DNA of 64,000 nucleotides, from NCBI RefSeq assembly GCF_026162365.1, contig NZ_JAOANW010000008.1, positions 275,038-339,037 on the forward strand. Reading direction: 5' to 3'. Made by a program: the position numbers and the translations under genes. This DNA comes from Nitratireductor luteus. GTDB taxonomy: Bacteria > Pseudomonadota > Alphaproteobacteria > Rhizobiales > Rhizobiaceae. Positions 54,780-62,844 of the stretch are shown here, one piece after another (positions within the stretch are counted from its first letter, which is position 1; each line of letters opens with the position of its first letter). Under the pieces are notes generated by a model. That model saw nothing but the letters and a program-made list of their open reading frames with translations, was not told the origin of the DNA and ran no database searches.

Positions 54780-55223
54780 ATGGAGGGTTTGCAACTGTCC
54801 CCACAGGAGATCGCCGAAAAGAGCGCCGCCGCCATGTGGGCGCGCGATGACGCTTCGAAATGGCTCGGCGCCACGCTCGATGCGGTCGGACCGGGCACCG
54901 CCACCCTGTCGATGACGGTGCAAGAACATCACACCAATGGCCACGACATCTGCCACGGCGGCTTCATCTTCACCCTTGCCGACTCGGCCTTCGCCTTTGC
55001 CTGCAACTCCTACAACCAGATTGTGGTCGCCCAGCAGAACTCCGTCACCTATGTCGCTCCCGGACGTCTCGGCGACCGGTTGACGGCTGAAGCCCGCGAA
55101 GTCGCCCGCTTCGGGCGCTCCGGTATCTATGATGTGAGCGTGACCGATCAGGACGGAAGACTGATCGCCGAATTCCGCGGCAATTCACGGCAGATCGCCG
55201 GGCAGCATTTTCAGGACAGTTAG
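54780..55223 (+). CDS. paaI: Phenylacetyl-CoA thioesterase PaaI
   Basis: Predicted 147-residue hotdog protein with the canonical PaaI block NGHDICHGGFIFTLADSAFA, NSVTYVAPGRLGDRL and GIYDVSVTDQDG. It hydrolyses hydroxylated or ring-oxidised phenylacetyl-CoA when the pathway stalls. First gene of paaI-paaK-paaR-paaX, 24 bases before paaK. The start follows GGGAGAAGCGTAG. Confidence 0.93.
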   Translation: MEGLQLSPQEIAEKSAAAMWARDDASKWLGATLDAVGPGTATLSMTVQEHHTNGHDICHGGFIFTLADSAFAFACNSYNQIVVAQQNSVTYVAPGRLGDRLTAEAREVARFGRSGIYDVSVTDQDGRLIAEFRGNSRQIAGQHFQDS

Positions 55224-55247
55224 GGTCTGCGCCTGTTGGGAGGAACC

Positions 55248-56558
55248 ATGAAAGATCTGACACCCAGGAAGGAAGAACTCGACCCGATCGAGACCGCCTC
55301 GCGCGACGAGATCGCCGCGCTGCAGCTCGTGCGGCTTAAATGGTCGGTCAAGCACGCCTATGAGAATGTCCCGCATTATCGAAAGAGCTTCGATGACGCC
55401 GGCGTCCATCCCGACGATCTGAAGCAGCTATCCGATCTTTCCAAATTCCCTTTCACGGTCAAGACGGACCTGCGCGATAATTATCCTTTCGGCATGTTCG
55501 CCGTGCCGCGCGAAAAGGTGGTGCGCGTCCACGCCTCCTCCGGCACCACCGGAAAGCCCACGGTCGTCGGTTACACGGCCAACGACATCAACGTGTGGGC
55601 GGACTGCGTGGCGCGCTCTATGCGCGCTTCGGGCACCCGGCCCGGCGACATCGTTCATATCGCCTATGGTTACGGGCTTTTCACCGGCGGCCTTGGGGCG
55701 CATTACGGCGCCGAGCGCCTCGGCTGCACGGTGGTGCCCGTCTCCGGCGGCATGACGGCGCGTCAGGTGACACTGATCGAGGATTTCGGCGCCAGCACGA
55801 TCATGGTCACGCCCTCCTACATGCTCTCGATCCTGGACGAATACCACGCGCAGGGACGCGATCCCCGCCAGAGCCCGCTCCAGATCGGCATCTTCGGAGC
55901 CGAACCATGGACCAACGCCATGCGCCAGGAGATCGAGCAAGCCTTCGACATGCATGCCGTGGACATTTACGGCCTTTCGGAAGTGATGGGGCCGGGCGTG
56001 GCCAATGAGTGCGTGGAAACAAAGGACGGCCTGCACATCTGGGAGGATCATTTCTATCCCGAGATCATCGACCCGGAGACCGGAGAGCCCCTGCCCGATG
56101 GCGAAAAGGGCGAACTCGTCTTCACCTCGCTCACCAAGGAAGCCTTCCCCATCATCCGCTATCGCACGCGCGACCTGACGCGCCTTCTTCCAGGCACCGC
56201 GCGCTCCATGCGCCGCATGGAAAAGATCACCGGCCGCTCCGACGACATGATGATCCTGCGCGGCGTCAATGTGTTCCCCACGCAGATCGAAGAACAGATC
56301 CTGACCGTCGACGGCCTGGCGCCCCATTTCCAGATCGAGCTGACCCAGGAAGGCCGCATGGATGCCATGACCGTTCATGTGGAGACACTTTCGGCCGAGA
56401 TCGCGGAAGAGCTCCGCGCCGCCGCCTGCCGCCAGCTCTGCGACCGCATCAAAGACGTCATCGGTGTCACCGTGCGCGTCAACGCAACGCCGCCCGGCGG
56501 CGTCGCCCGCAGCCAAGGCAAGGCCGTGCGCATCGTCGACAACCGGCGGAAAGGGTGA
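55248..56558 (+). CDS. paaK: Phenylacetate-CoA ligase PaaK
   Basis: Predicted 436 residues. AMP-binding P-loop HASSGTTGKPTVVGYT, then IAYGYGLFTGGLGAHYGAER, DIYGLSEVMGPGVA, TDLTR-like adenylate loop RTRDLTRLLPG and the C-terminal lid RSDDMMILRGVNVFPTQIEE. It converts phenylacetate to phenylacetyl-CoA. The ATG at 55248 has GGGAGGAACC before it; TTG 55236 is less likely. Confidence 0.96.
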   Translation: MKDLTPRKEELDPIETASRDEIAALQLVRLKWSVKHAYENVPHYRKSFDDAGVHPDDLKQLSDLSKFPFTVKTDLRDNYPFGMFAVPREKVVRVHASSGTTGKPTVVGYTANDINVWADCVARSMRASGTRPGDIVHIAYGYGLFTGGLGAHYGAERLGCTVVPVSGGMTARQVTLIEDFGASTIMVTPSYMLSILDEYHAQGRDPRQSPLQIGIFGAEPWTNAMRQEIEQAFDMHAVDIYGLSEVMGPGVANECVETKDGLHIWEDHFYPEIIDPETGEPLPDGEKGELVFTSLTKEAFPIIRYRTRDLTRLLPGTARSMRRMEKITGRSDDMMILRGVNVFPTQIEEQILTVDGLAPHFQIELTQEGRMDAMTVHVETLSAEIAEELRAAACRQLCDRIKDVIGVTVRVNATPPGGVARSQGKAVRIVDNRRKG

Positions 56559-56607
56559 AGAGGATGTTTTCAAAGTCGGCGCTGCCCCTCGAATGCGGTG
56601 CATTCTG

Positions 56608-57228
56608 ATGGCCCGCACGCGCGCCAAGGACTACGACGACAAGCGCGACGCCATCCTGCATGGCGCGGCCAGCGTCTTCGCGCGTGATGGCTACGACCGC
56701 GCCTCGATGGCCCAGCTCGCCGGCGAACTCGGCGTCTCCAAGGCCCTTCTGTACCACTACTACAATTCCAAGGAAGCGCTGCTCTACGACATCATCGCCA
56801 ATCATCTGGAAGCCCTGGTGGAGGCGGTGGAGGCAGCCGACGATGAGGACCTCGCGCCCGACGAGCGGCTGGAAGCGCTGGTCACGGCCCTTCTGGAAGC
56901 CTATCGCGACGCAGACGACGAACATCGCGTGCAGCTTTCGGGCCTGCGCCTCCTGCCGGAGGCCGAGCAGGATGAGCTCAAGGCGATGGAACGCCGGCTG
57001 GTGGGGATGTTCGCCCACGCCGTGCACAAGCTGAATCCGGCCGCGTTCGACAGGTCCGCACTTCTCAAACCCGTTACCATGAGCCTGTTCGGCATGCTGA
57101 ACTGGTTCTACATGTGGTTCCGCGACGGGCGCGGCATATCGCGGCGGGACTATGCCCGCCTGGCCACCCACATGCTGGTCAGCGGCGTCACCACGCTTGA
57201 TCGGGCGCGGCTCGTCAAGCACGATTGA
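56608..57228 (+). CDS. paaR: TetR-family repressor PaaR
   Basis: Predicted 206 residues. Helix-turn-helix ILHGAASVFARDGYDRASMA, with recognition helix SKALLYHYYNSKEALLYDI (residues about 12-58). The C terminus resembles the PaaR group of repressors that are released by phenylacetyl-CoA. Located 49 bases after paaK. ATG 56608 (MARTRAKD) is preferred; ATG 56593 would add five residues. The dyad at 54722 is the probable target. Confidence 0.85.
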   Translation: MARTRAKDYDDKRDAILHGAASVFARDGYDRASMAQLAGELGVSKALLYHYYNSKEALLYDIIANHLEALVEAVEAADDEDLAPDERLEALVTALLEAYRDADDEHRVQLSGLRLLPEAEQDELKAMERRLVGMFAHAVHKLNPAAFDRSALLKPVTMSLFGMLNWFYMWFRDGRGISRRDYARLATHMLVSGVTTLDRARLVKHD

Positions 57229-57290
57229 CAAAGGCGGCGGCACCCGACGAACACCTTGCCCACCCCTCTCCGCCGTGGCATGAGCATGGC

Positions 57291-58181
57291 ATGGACGTAT
57301 CCAGCGATCGCGCAGCCGCAGCTCTCGAAGCACTCATCGCACGTCTGCATGGCCGTGGCCGCCTGCGGGTCTGGTCGCTGGTCATCACGCTGTTCGGCGA
57401 CGCCATCCTGCCGCGCGGCGGCGAAGCGCCGCTGGCGCTGATCCAGGATGTCATGACCCGGCTCGGCATCGAAGCCGGCGCCGTGCGCACCGCCATGTCG
57501 CGCCTCGCCGCCGACCACTGGGTCGAGCGGGAGCGGCGGGGCCGCAATTCCTATTTCCGGCTCGATGCGCGCGGCCGCCACGCCTTCGACCTCGCCACCC
57601 GGCGCATCTACGCCGCCGGCCCGCCAGCCTGGGACGGCTCCTGGACCGTCGCCATCGCCACCGCCAGCCCAGCCGCGAACGCCGCCGCGGAACTCACAGA
57701 GAACGGCTTTCTGAAACTGGCCGACAACATCTTTCTCTGCCCTCGCGCACTGCCCGAACAGAACGGCCTGCGGGAAGTCCTTTCGGACATGCTCGTCATC
57801 CGCGGTTCGAGCGCCGAGCATCCCGAGCAGTTGCGCAACCTGTGGCCGTCACAGGACATCGCCAATGCCTATCGCGATCTTCTGAAATCGTGGATGCCTT
57901 ACGCCTTCGAGCTGGAACAATCCTCCCCGCCGCCTGCGTTGGACGCAATGGCTGCCCGCACCTTGCTCATTCACGACTGGCGCCGCATCGTGCTGCGCGA
58001 TCCCGGCCTGCCTGCCGCGCTCCTGCCCCGCAACTGGCCCGGCGAGGAAGCCCGTGCAATGGTCGCCGGCATCTATGGTAAGCTGGTCGCAAACAGCGAG
58101 CGCTGGCTGGACGAGGCGGGCCTGCCCGCCCAAACGAAGCGGGCAGCCTTCGCCGCCCGCTTCTGCGACATCAAACCGTAG
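57291..58181 (+). CDS. paaX: PaaX-family repressor
   Basis: Predicted 296 residues. N-terminal winged helix (IARLHGRGRLRVWSLVITLF, ALIQDVMTRLGIEAGAVRTA) and the C-terminal PaaX domain (VRTAMSRLAADHWVERERRG, GPPAWDGSWTVAIAT). PaaX of E. coli represses paa and is released by phenylacetyl-CoA. The start ATG 57291 is chosen; a TTG at 57225 overlapping the paaR stop (TTGA) could be used and would add 22 residues. Its end overlaps the convergent DoxX gene by 11 bases. Both PaaR and PaaX in one operon is uncommon. Confidence 0.88.
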   Translation: MDVSSDRAAAALEALIARLHGRGRLRVWSLVITLFGDAILPRGGEAPLALIQDVMTRLGIEAGAVRTAMSRLAADHWVERERRGRNSYFRLDARGRHAFDLATRRIYAAGPPAWDGSWTVAIATASPAANAAAELTENGFLKLADNIFLCPRALPEQNGLREVLSDMLVIRGSSAEHPEQLRNLWPSQDIANAYRDLLKSWMPYAFELEQSSPPPALDAMAARTLLIHDWRRIVLRDPGLPAALLPRNWPGEEARAMVAGIYGKLVANSERWLDEAGLPAQTKRAAFAARFCDIKP

Positions 58182-58545
58182 CCGCAAAACCCAACAGCAG
58201 ACCGCCCGTTATCATGCTGTTTCCGATGAAGGCGTTAACGTGCTCCACGCGCTCCGGCCCCTGGAACGACCAGAAATTATGGAACAGCACCGTAGCCAAT
58301 ACCATGAAGACGCAGAGCGCAGCGACGGCGGGGCCGAGCCCAATGCCCGCCGCAAAGGCCGCCCCGCCCGCAATTTGCGTGGCAATGGCGACTGCGAGAC
58401 ACAAGGTAGGCACGGGCAATCCCGTCTTTCGAACGATCTCCGTCAGAAACGCGAACGCCCTGATATTGCGCACGCCCGCAACCACGAAGGCGCCGCCTAT
58501 CAGCAACCGCCCCAGCGCTGCGATCGTTTCAGTGTTTTCCAGCAC
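58171..58545 (-). CDS. DoxX-family membrane protein
   Basis: Predicted 124 residues, four hydrophobic helices (about 8-28, 48-66, 72-92, 105-122). LGRLLIGGAFVVAGVRNIRA and AVALCVFMVLATVLFHNFW are DoxX-like. DoxX proteins are linked to thiol and oxidative-stress responses. It is last in the Rrf2-CMD-DoxX string. Its stop overlaps the paaX end by 11 bases on the other strand. Confidence 0.8.
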   Translation of the reverse strand: MLENTETIAALGRLLIGGAFVVAGVRNIRAFAFLTEIVRKTGLPVPTLCLAVAIATQIAGGAAFAAGIGLGPAVAALCVFMVLATVLFHNFWSFQGPERVEHVNAFIGNSMITGGLLLGFAATV

Positions 58546-58632
58546 GTCGTATCTCCTGTCGCGAATGCCCCGTATTCGGCTCGTCGGGCCCGGTTGCTTT
58601 ACGATGACTGCTTGTCAGATGCCGGCATGAGG

Positions 58633-59094
58633 TCATGCCGCGATTGCTTCCACGGGATGGATCGTGCGGAAGGAGACGCAGAGCCTGTTCCAGATGTTGA
58701 TCATCGACACGGCGACCGTCAGCTTGACCAGTTCCTCCTCCGAGAAATGCTCGCGCGCATGCGCGAATAGCGCATCCTCCACCGGTCCGTTCGAAAGCTT
58801 CGTCACCGCCTCCGTCCATTCGAACGCGGCGCGCTCCCGGTCGGTGAAAAGCGGCGATTCGCGCCAGGCGGCGACCAAATAGAGGCGCTGCTCGCTCTCC
58901 CCGTCGCGCCGGGCCTCCCGGCTGTGCATGTCCACGCAGAATGAGCAGCCATTGATCTGCGATGCCCGCAGCTTGATGAGATGCAGGAGGTTCTTCTCCA
59001 ACCCCGATTGCTCCACGGCTTCGTTCAGCGCGACGACGGGCTTGAGGATCTCGGGCGCAGCTTTCCAGTAGTTGAGACGCGGTTGCATCGTCAT
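58633..59094 (-). CDS. Carboxymuconolactone decarboxylase-family (AhpD-like) peroxidase
   Basis: Predicted 153 residues. The alkylhydroperoxidase motif CSFCVDMHSREAR contains the redox CxxC-H at about residues 50-58, and the core helices (FAWTEAVTKL-like region, IWNRLCVSF) are of AhpD type. Despite the family name it is a thiol peroxidase-like protein, not PcaC, because PcaC lacks the CxxC. It follows the Rrf2 gene by 24 bases on the same strand. Confidence 0.85.
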   Translation of the reverse strand: MTMQPRLNYWKAAPEILKPVVALNEAVEQSGLEKNLLHLIKLRASQINGCSFCVDMHSREARRDGESEQRLYLVAAWRESPLFTDRERAAFEWTEAVTKLSNGPVEDALFAHAREHFSEEELVKLTVAVSMINIWNRLCVSFRTIHPVEAIAA

Positions 59095-59118
59095 TCCTTT
59101 CCGTTGGTTTGTGAAAAT

Positions 59119-59610
59119 TCAGGGTCTTTGATGGCGCGCGACAAAGGCGCAGCCGAACTCGATGGCGCGCGGATCGGCATCCGCCTGATAGCCGGCGATC
59201 ACGTCTGAAAGGCGTGTTTTGGCGAGTTCGTCGCGCCACGCCTTCTCGGCCCGCAGCATAGCGGCATTGATGCCGCAGGGCTTTCGATAAGCCGAAGGCT
59301 CCAGCGCACCAGGCCCGCGCTGCCTGATTTCGGCGCAACGAAATGCCGGCCGCGGACCCTCGATGGCGATCACTATGTCCAGCAGGCTGATACGCCCCGG
59401 CGATTTCGCCAGCCGGTAGCCGCCATGCGGGCCGGAAACCGACTCGAACACCCCCGCCGCCGCCAGCACCTTCAGGTGCTTGAGCAGATAGCTCGGCGAA
59501 AGCCCATGATATTCGGCCAGCGCCGAAGCCGGCAGCGTGCGGCCCTCCTCGAGGCCCGCAAGCAATGTGGCGCAATGGATTGCGGCTTCGACGCCCTCGC
59601 CGAGTTTCAT
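59119..59610 (-). CDS. Rrf2-family regulator
   Basis: Predicted 163 residues. Winged helix GVEAAIHCATLLAGLEEGRT and LSPSYLLKHLKVLAAAGVFE, followed by SVSGPHGGYRLAKSPGRISL, are typical Rrf2. The IscR/NsrR cluster Cys triad is not fully there: only Cys in AFRCAEI and RKPCGINA (two) in the usual region, plus one in HCAT. It may sense via thiols or a partial cluster. It is first gene of the operon and its promoter has two GGATA-N-TATC elements. Confidence 0.85.
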   Translation of the reverse strand: MKLGEGVEAAIHCATLLAGLEEGRTLPASALAEYHGLSPSYLLKHLKVLAAAGVFESVSGPHGGYRLAKSPGRISLLDIVIAIEGPRPAFRCAEIRQRGPGALEPSAYRKPCGINAAMLRAEKAWRDELAKTRLSDVIAGYQADADPRAIEFGCAFVARHQRP

Positions 59611-59627
59611 GGCTTCACCTCATTCGC

Positions 59628-59657
59628 GGATAAAATATATCCTGGATATTCTGTATC
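59628..59657. promoter_or_regulatory. Tandem Rrf2-type operator
   Basis: Two GGATA-type dyads follow each other: GGATAAAATATATCC (59628-59642, perfect 5-bp arms) and GGATATTCTGTATC (59644-59657). They start 18 bases before the Rrf2 start codon. Rrf2 regulators often bind A/T-rich direct or inverted dyads overlapping the promoter; this is inference. Confidence 0.55.
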
Positions 59658-59782
59658 TTCAATGAGGATGGCCATTCCTGCTGACAAGCTGCGCCACGCT
59701 CTCCAGAAACGGAAGACAGATCAGATGCTTGTCCGTAAATTGTCCTGACAGAAGCAAGGGACGCCCCGGGAGCGTGTCTTTA

Positions 59783-59924
59783 CCGTTCAGGCATGGATCC
59801 TCGGGTCGGGCCCGAGGATGACGGACCTTTGAGGGATTTGGCCAATCGCCGGCGTTGATGACTGGAACCAACCTCCCCGCCTTCGTCATCCTCGGCCTTG
59901 AGCCGAGGATCCATGCCTGAACGG
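59783..59924. repeat. Long imperfect inverted repeat (REP-like pair)
   Basis: Left arm 59783-59823 and right arm 59884-59924: outer 22 bases are perfectly inverted (CCGTTCAGGCATGGATCCTC starts the left arm) and each arm also contains its own hairpin, CCTCGG...CCGAGG. The 60-base spacer has no recognised gene. Self-pairing elements with the motif CCTCGG-N-CCGAGGATGACG are widespread in alphaproteobacterial genomes. The 59610-60038 stretch otherwise holds the Rrf2 operator, this repeat and the preA terminator; no gene is supported. Confidence 0.75.
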
Positions 59925-59971
59925 CCAATCATTCGCACCGTCCATCTGCCACCGCTCGCATCACCCATACG

Positions 59972-60002
59972 AAAAAGGCGCCCGCGCAAACGCAGACGCC
60001 TT
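59972..60002 (-). terminator. Rho-independent terminator of preT-preA
   Basis: On the minus strand AAGGCG (60002-59997), a GC-rich inner stem and CGCCTT (59980-59975) are followed by TTTC, giving a short U-run. It is 36 bases after the preA stop. Confidence 0.65.
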
Positions 60003-60037
60003 GGCGAAGTAGCAAGCGGTCACCCTTACTCCAGCCC

Positions 60038-61348
60038 CTACTCCGCAGCAGCCTTCATGGGGTTGTTGGGATGCATCGTCCAGTTCGCATAATCGGCCGA
60101 TACCGGCTGACCCGTGCGCTTGTCCAGTGCACCGGCGGCCAGCGAAACCATGTCGATGCAGTCCTCAACGGGACATACATTGACGCAGAGATTGCAGCCT
60201 ACACACTCCTCCTCGATCACCTCAAATCGGCGAACGCCGTTCACCGTCGCCGTGATCGCCTGGTGCGAAGTGTCCTCGCAGGCGATATGGCAGCGCCCGC
60301 ATTTGATGCACAGATCCTGGTCGATTCGCGCCTTGGTGACGTAGTTGAGGTTGAGATACTGCCAGTCCGTCACATTGGGTGTGGCCCGGCCGATGATGTC
60401 GTCCAGCGTGGCATGGCCCTTCGCGTCCATCCAGTTGGACAGCCCGGCAGCCATCTCCTCGACGATCTTGAACCCATAGGTCATCGCCGCAGTGCACACC
60501 TGCACCGTTCCGGCTCCCAGCGCCAGGAACTCCGCCGCATCCCGCCAGGTGGTGATGCCGCCGATCGCCGAGATCGGCAGCCCCGCCGTCTCCGAATCGC
60601 GAGCGATATCGGCCACCATGTGCATGGCGATCGGCTTGACCGCCGGCCCGCAATAGCCGCCATGAGAGCCCTTGCCGTCGATGGTGGGTTCAGGCGCGAA
60701 AGTATCGAGATTGACGGCGGTGATGGAGTTGATCGTGTTGATCAGCGACACCGCGTCCGTGCCGCCCGCATACGCCGCCCGGGCTGGTTTGCGCACATCG
60801 GTGATATTCGGGGTCAGCTTGGTGATGACGGGCATGCGCGTATTTTGTTTGCACCAGCGCACCACCATCTCGACATATTCAGGCACCTGGCCCACGGCCG
60901 AGCCCATGCCGCGCTCGCTCATGCCGTGCGGACAGCCGAAATTAAGTTCTATGCCGTCGGCCTCCGTCTCCTCGACCAGCGGCAGGATAGCCTTCCAGGC
61001 CTCCTCCTCGCACGGCACCATCAATGAGACGACAAGCGCCCGGTCGGGCCAGTTTTTCTTGACCTGCTTGATCTCGCGCAGGTTCACGTAAAGGTCCCGG
61101 TCGGTGATGAGCTCGATATTGTTGAGCCCCAGAAGCCGCCTGTCTGCGCCCCAGATCGCGCCGTAACGCGGACCGTTGACATTGACGACGGGAGGCCCCT
61201 CCTCACCCAGCGTCTTCCAAACCACGCCGCCCCAGCCCGCCTTGAAGGCACGCTCGACATTGTAGGCCTTGTCCGTGGGCGGCGCGGACGCCAGCCAGAA
61301 GGGATTGGGCGATTTGATTCCGAGAAAATTGCTGCGAATGTCGGCCAT
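60038..61348 (-). CDS. preA: NAD-dependent dihydropyrimidine dehydrogenase subunit PreA
   Basis: Predicted 436-residue FMN and Fe-S enzyme. The barrel domain starts IRSNFLGIKSPNPFWLASAP and holds the catalytic loop GIELNFGCPHGMSERGMG and TKLTPNITDVR. Two [4Fe-4S] motifs close the protein: CIKCGRCHIACED and CVGCNLCVNVCP. With PreT it reduces uracil and thymine to dihydro forms, feeding the dihydropyrimidinase at 41 kb. It follows preT by 11 bases. Confidence 0.95.
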   Translation of the reverse strand: MADIRSNFLGIKSPNPFWLASAPPTDKAYNVERAFKAGWGGVVWKTLGEEGPPVVNVNGPRYGAIWGADRRLLGLNNIELITDRDLYVNLREIKQVKKNWPDRALVVSLMVPCEEEAWKAILPLVEETEADGIELNFGCPHGMSERGMGSAVGQVPEYVEMVVRWCKQNTRMPVITKLTPNITDVRKPARAAYAGGTDAVSLINTINSITAVNLDTFAPEPTIDGKGSHGGYCGPAVKPIAMHMVADIARDSETAGLPISAIGGITTWRDAAEFLALGAGTVQVCTAAMTYGFKIVEEMAAGLSNWMDAKGHATLDDIIGRATPNVTDWQYLNLNYVTKARIDQDLCIKCGRCHIACEDTSHQAITATVNGVRRFEVIEEECVGCNLCVNVCPVEDCIDMVSLAAGALDKRTGQPVSADYANWTMHPNNPMKAAAE

Positions 61349-61359
61349 GGGTTTGCTCC

Positions 61360-62712
61360 TCAGCCCATCAATGCTTGATGGATGCTCTCCGCCGCGTCGC
61401 GCCCCTGCGCGACCGCGGATACGGTCAGATCGTCGCCGCCGGCGATGCAGTCGCCCCCAGCCCAGACTTTCGGCAGCGATGTGCGACCTTCGCCATCGAT
61501 CCTTATGCGGCCACCCTCGAGCGCGATTGCGGCGCCGCTTCCATTGAGCGCCCCGGCCTCGAAGGATTGACCGATCGCCTTGAACACCTGGTCAGCTTTG
61601 AGCGTCAGCGTCTCGCCGGTCCCCTCGAGCCGGCCATCGGCAAGCCGCGTATATTCGAGCTCAATGCCTGTCACCTTGCCGTCCTCCGCATTCACCCGCT
61701 TCGGCAGCAGCCAATGCCTGATGATGACGCCCTTGGACGCCGCCAGGTCCTGTTCGTACACCGATGCGTTCATGTGCTCGCGCCCGCGGCGGTAGCAGAT
61801 GGTCACTTCCTCGGCCCCCAAGAGTCGCGACTGTATGGCGGCGTCGATCGCGGTCATGCCGCCGCCGACGACGACGACGCGGCGGCCTATCGGCAGTTCC
61901 GAAAGGTCCTTCGCCTGCCGCAGCGTGGCGATATAATCGACGGCGTTGCCGACGCCATCAGCCTCCTCGCCTTCCGCCCGCAAGGCGTTGACGCCCGCCA
62001 GCCCCATGCCGAGGAAGACGGCGTCGTGTTCGGCCGCGAGCTGGCTCAGCGAAAAATCCCGCCCCAGCGCCTTGCCGTTGACGATCTCCACTCCGCCGAT
62101 GGCCGTTACATAATCCACCTCGTGCTGGGCAAAATCCTGCGGCGTCTTATAGGCGGCGATACCGTACTCGTTCAGCCCGCCCGCCTTGGGCCGCGCCTCA
62201 TAGATCGTGACGTCGTGGCCGTACATGGCCAGGCGATGTGCGCATGCAAGGCCCGCCGGCCCCGCACCCACCACAGCCACGCGCTTGCCTGTTGGCGCTC
62301 CTCTTTCGTAGAACTGCTTGCCCGCCATCATCGCCGCGTCGGTGGCGAAGCGCTGCAACTGCCCGATCTTGACGGGCTTGCCCTCCGCCTCCTCGCGCAC
62401 GCAGACTTCCTCGCAAAGCGTCTCCGTCGGGCACACGCGGGCGCACATGCCGCCGAGAATGTTCTGGTCGAAGATGGTCTTCGCCGCGCCCAGCGCATTG
62501 CCGGTAGCAATTTCTCGGATGAACAGCGGTATGTCGATGGAGGTCGGGCATGCGTGCATGCAGGGCGCGTCGTAGCAGAAGTAGCACCGGTCGGCCTCGA
62601 CCAGCGCTTCATGCCGGTCCAGCGGCGGATGCAGATCCGCGAAATTGTGCGAATAGTGCTCAGGCGAAAGGCGCCCCGGCACGATACCGTCAGCATATTG
62701 ACGATCAGTCAT
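61360..62712 (-). CDS. preT: NAD-dependent dihydropyrimidine dehydrogenase subunit PreT
   Basis: Predicted 450 residues. The N-terminal Fe-S domain has CYFCYDAPCMHACPTSIDIP and CARVCPTETLCEEVCVREE. FAD domain: GAGPAGLACAHRL (near 148-162); NAD domain: GGGMTAIDAAIQ. It passes electrons from NAD(P)H to PreA. First gene of preT-preA; the operator-like dyad sits 51-68 bases upstream of the ATG. Confidence 0.95.
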   Translation of the reverse strand: MTDRQYADGIVPGRLSPEHYSHNFADLHPPLDRHEALVEADRCYFCYDAPCMHACPTSIDIPLFIREIATGNALGAAKTIFDQNILGGMCARVCPTETLCEEVCVREEAEGKPVKIGQLQRFATDAAMMAGKQFYERGAPTGKRVAVVGAGPAGLACAHRLAMYGHDVTIYEARPKAGGLNEYGIAAYKTPQDFAQHEVDYVTAIGGVEIVNGKALGRDFSLSQLAAEHDAVFLGMGLAGVNALRAEGEEADGVGNAVDYIATLRQAKDLSELPIGRRVVVVGGGMTAIDAAIQSRLLGAEEVTICYRRGREHMNASVYEQDLAASKGVIIRHWLLPKRVNAEDGKVTGIELEYTRLADGRLEGTGETLTLKADQVFKAIGQSFEAGALNGSGAAIALEGGRIRIDGEGRTSLPKVWAGGDCIAGGDDLTVSAVAQGRDAAESIHQALMG

Positions 62713-62742
62713 TCCGTTCCCCTTGCTCTTCTTGTTGGGGAA

Positions 62743-62780
62743 AGGCTAGCGCAACTTTAATTTTTTATCAATCGGTCAAA
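62743..62780. repeat. preT promoter element, copy 1 of a direct repeat
   Basis: It comprises AGGCTAGCGCAACT (62743-62756), an A/T spacer and the dyad at 62763-62780. A copy with two bases deleted and few changes is at 63802-63837. The two flank the crystallin-like gene in direct orientation. Confidence 0.8.
62763..62780. promoter_or_regulatory. Predicted RutR-like operator upstream of preT
   Basis: Read on the minus strand: TTTGACC, GATT, GATAAAA (arms pair at 5 of 7). It has the same 7-4-7 geometry as the site at 37974 and the TTGACC half-site of RutR. Its second copy is at 63820-63837. Confidence 0.55.
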
Positions 62781-62844
62781 ATTTTTGCGAAGCCGGGAAA
62801 AACCGCCACCAGGGGCGGCCGTGGGCAAACAAGACGCCTGGGCG

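Noticed and set aside
58633..59094. Second pcaC for the protocatechuate pathway
   Set aside because: The protein has the CxxC-H motif of AhpD-like peroxidases and sits with Rrf2 and DoxX, so a role in the pca pathway is unlikely.
59662..59748. Possible 28-residue peptide MRMAIPADKLRHALQKRKTD...
   Set aside because: No ribosome site before the ATG, it overlaps the Rrf2 operator side, and no terminator follows, unlike the 28-residue gene at 17295.
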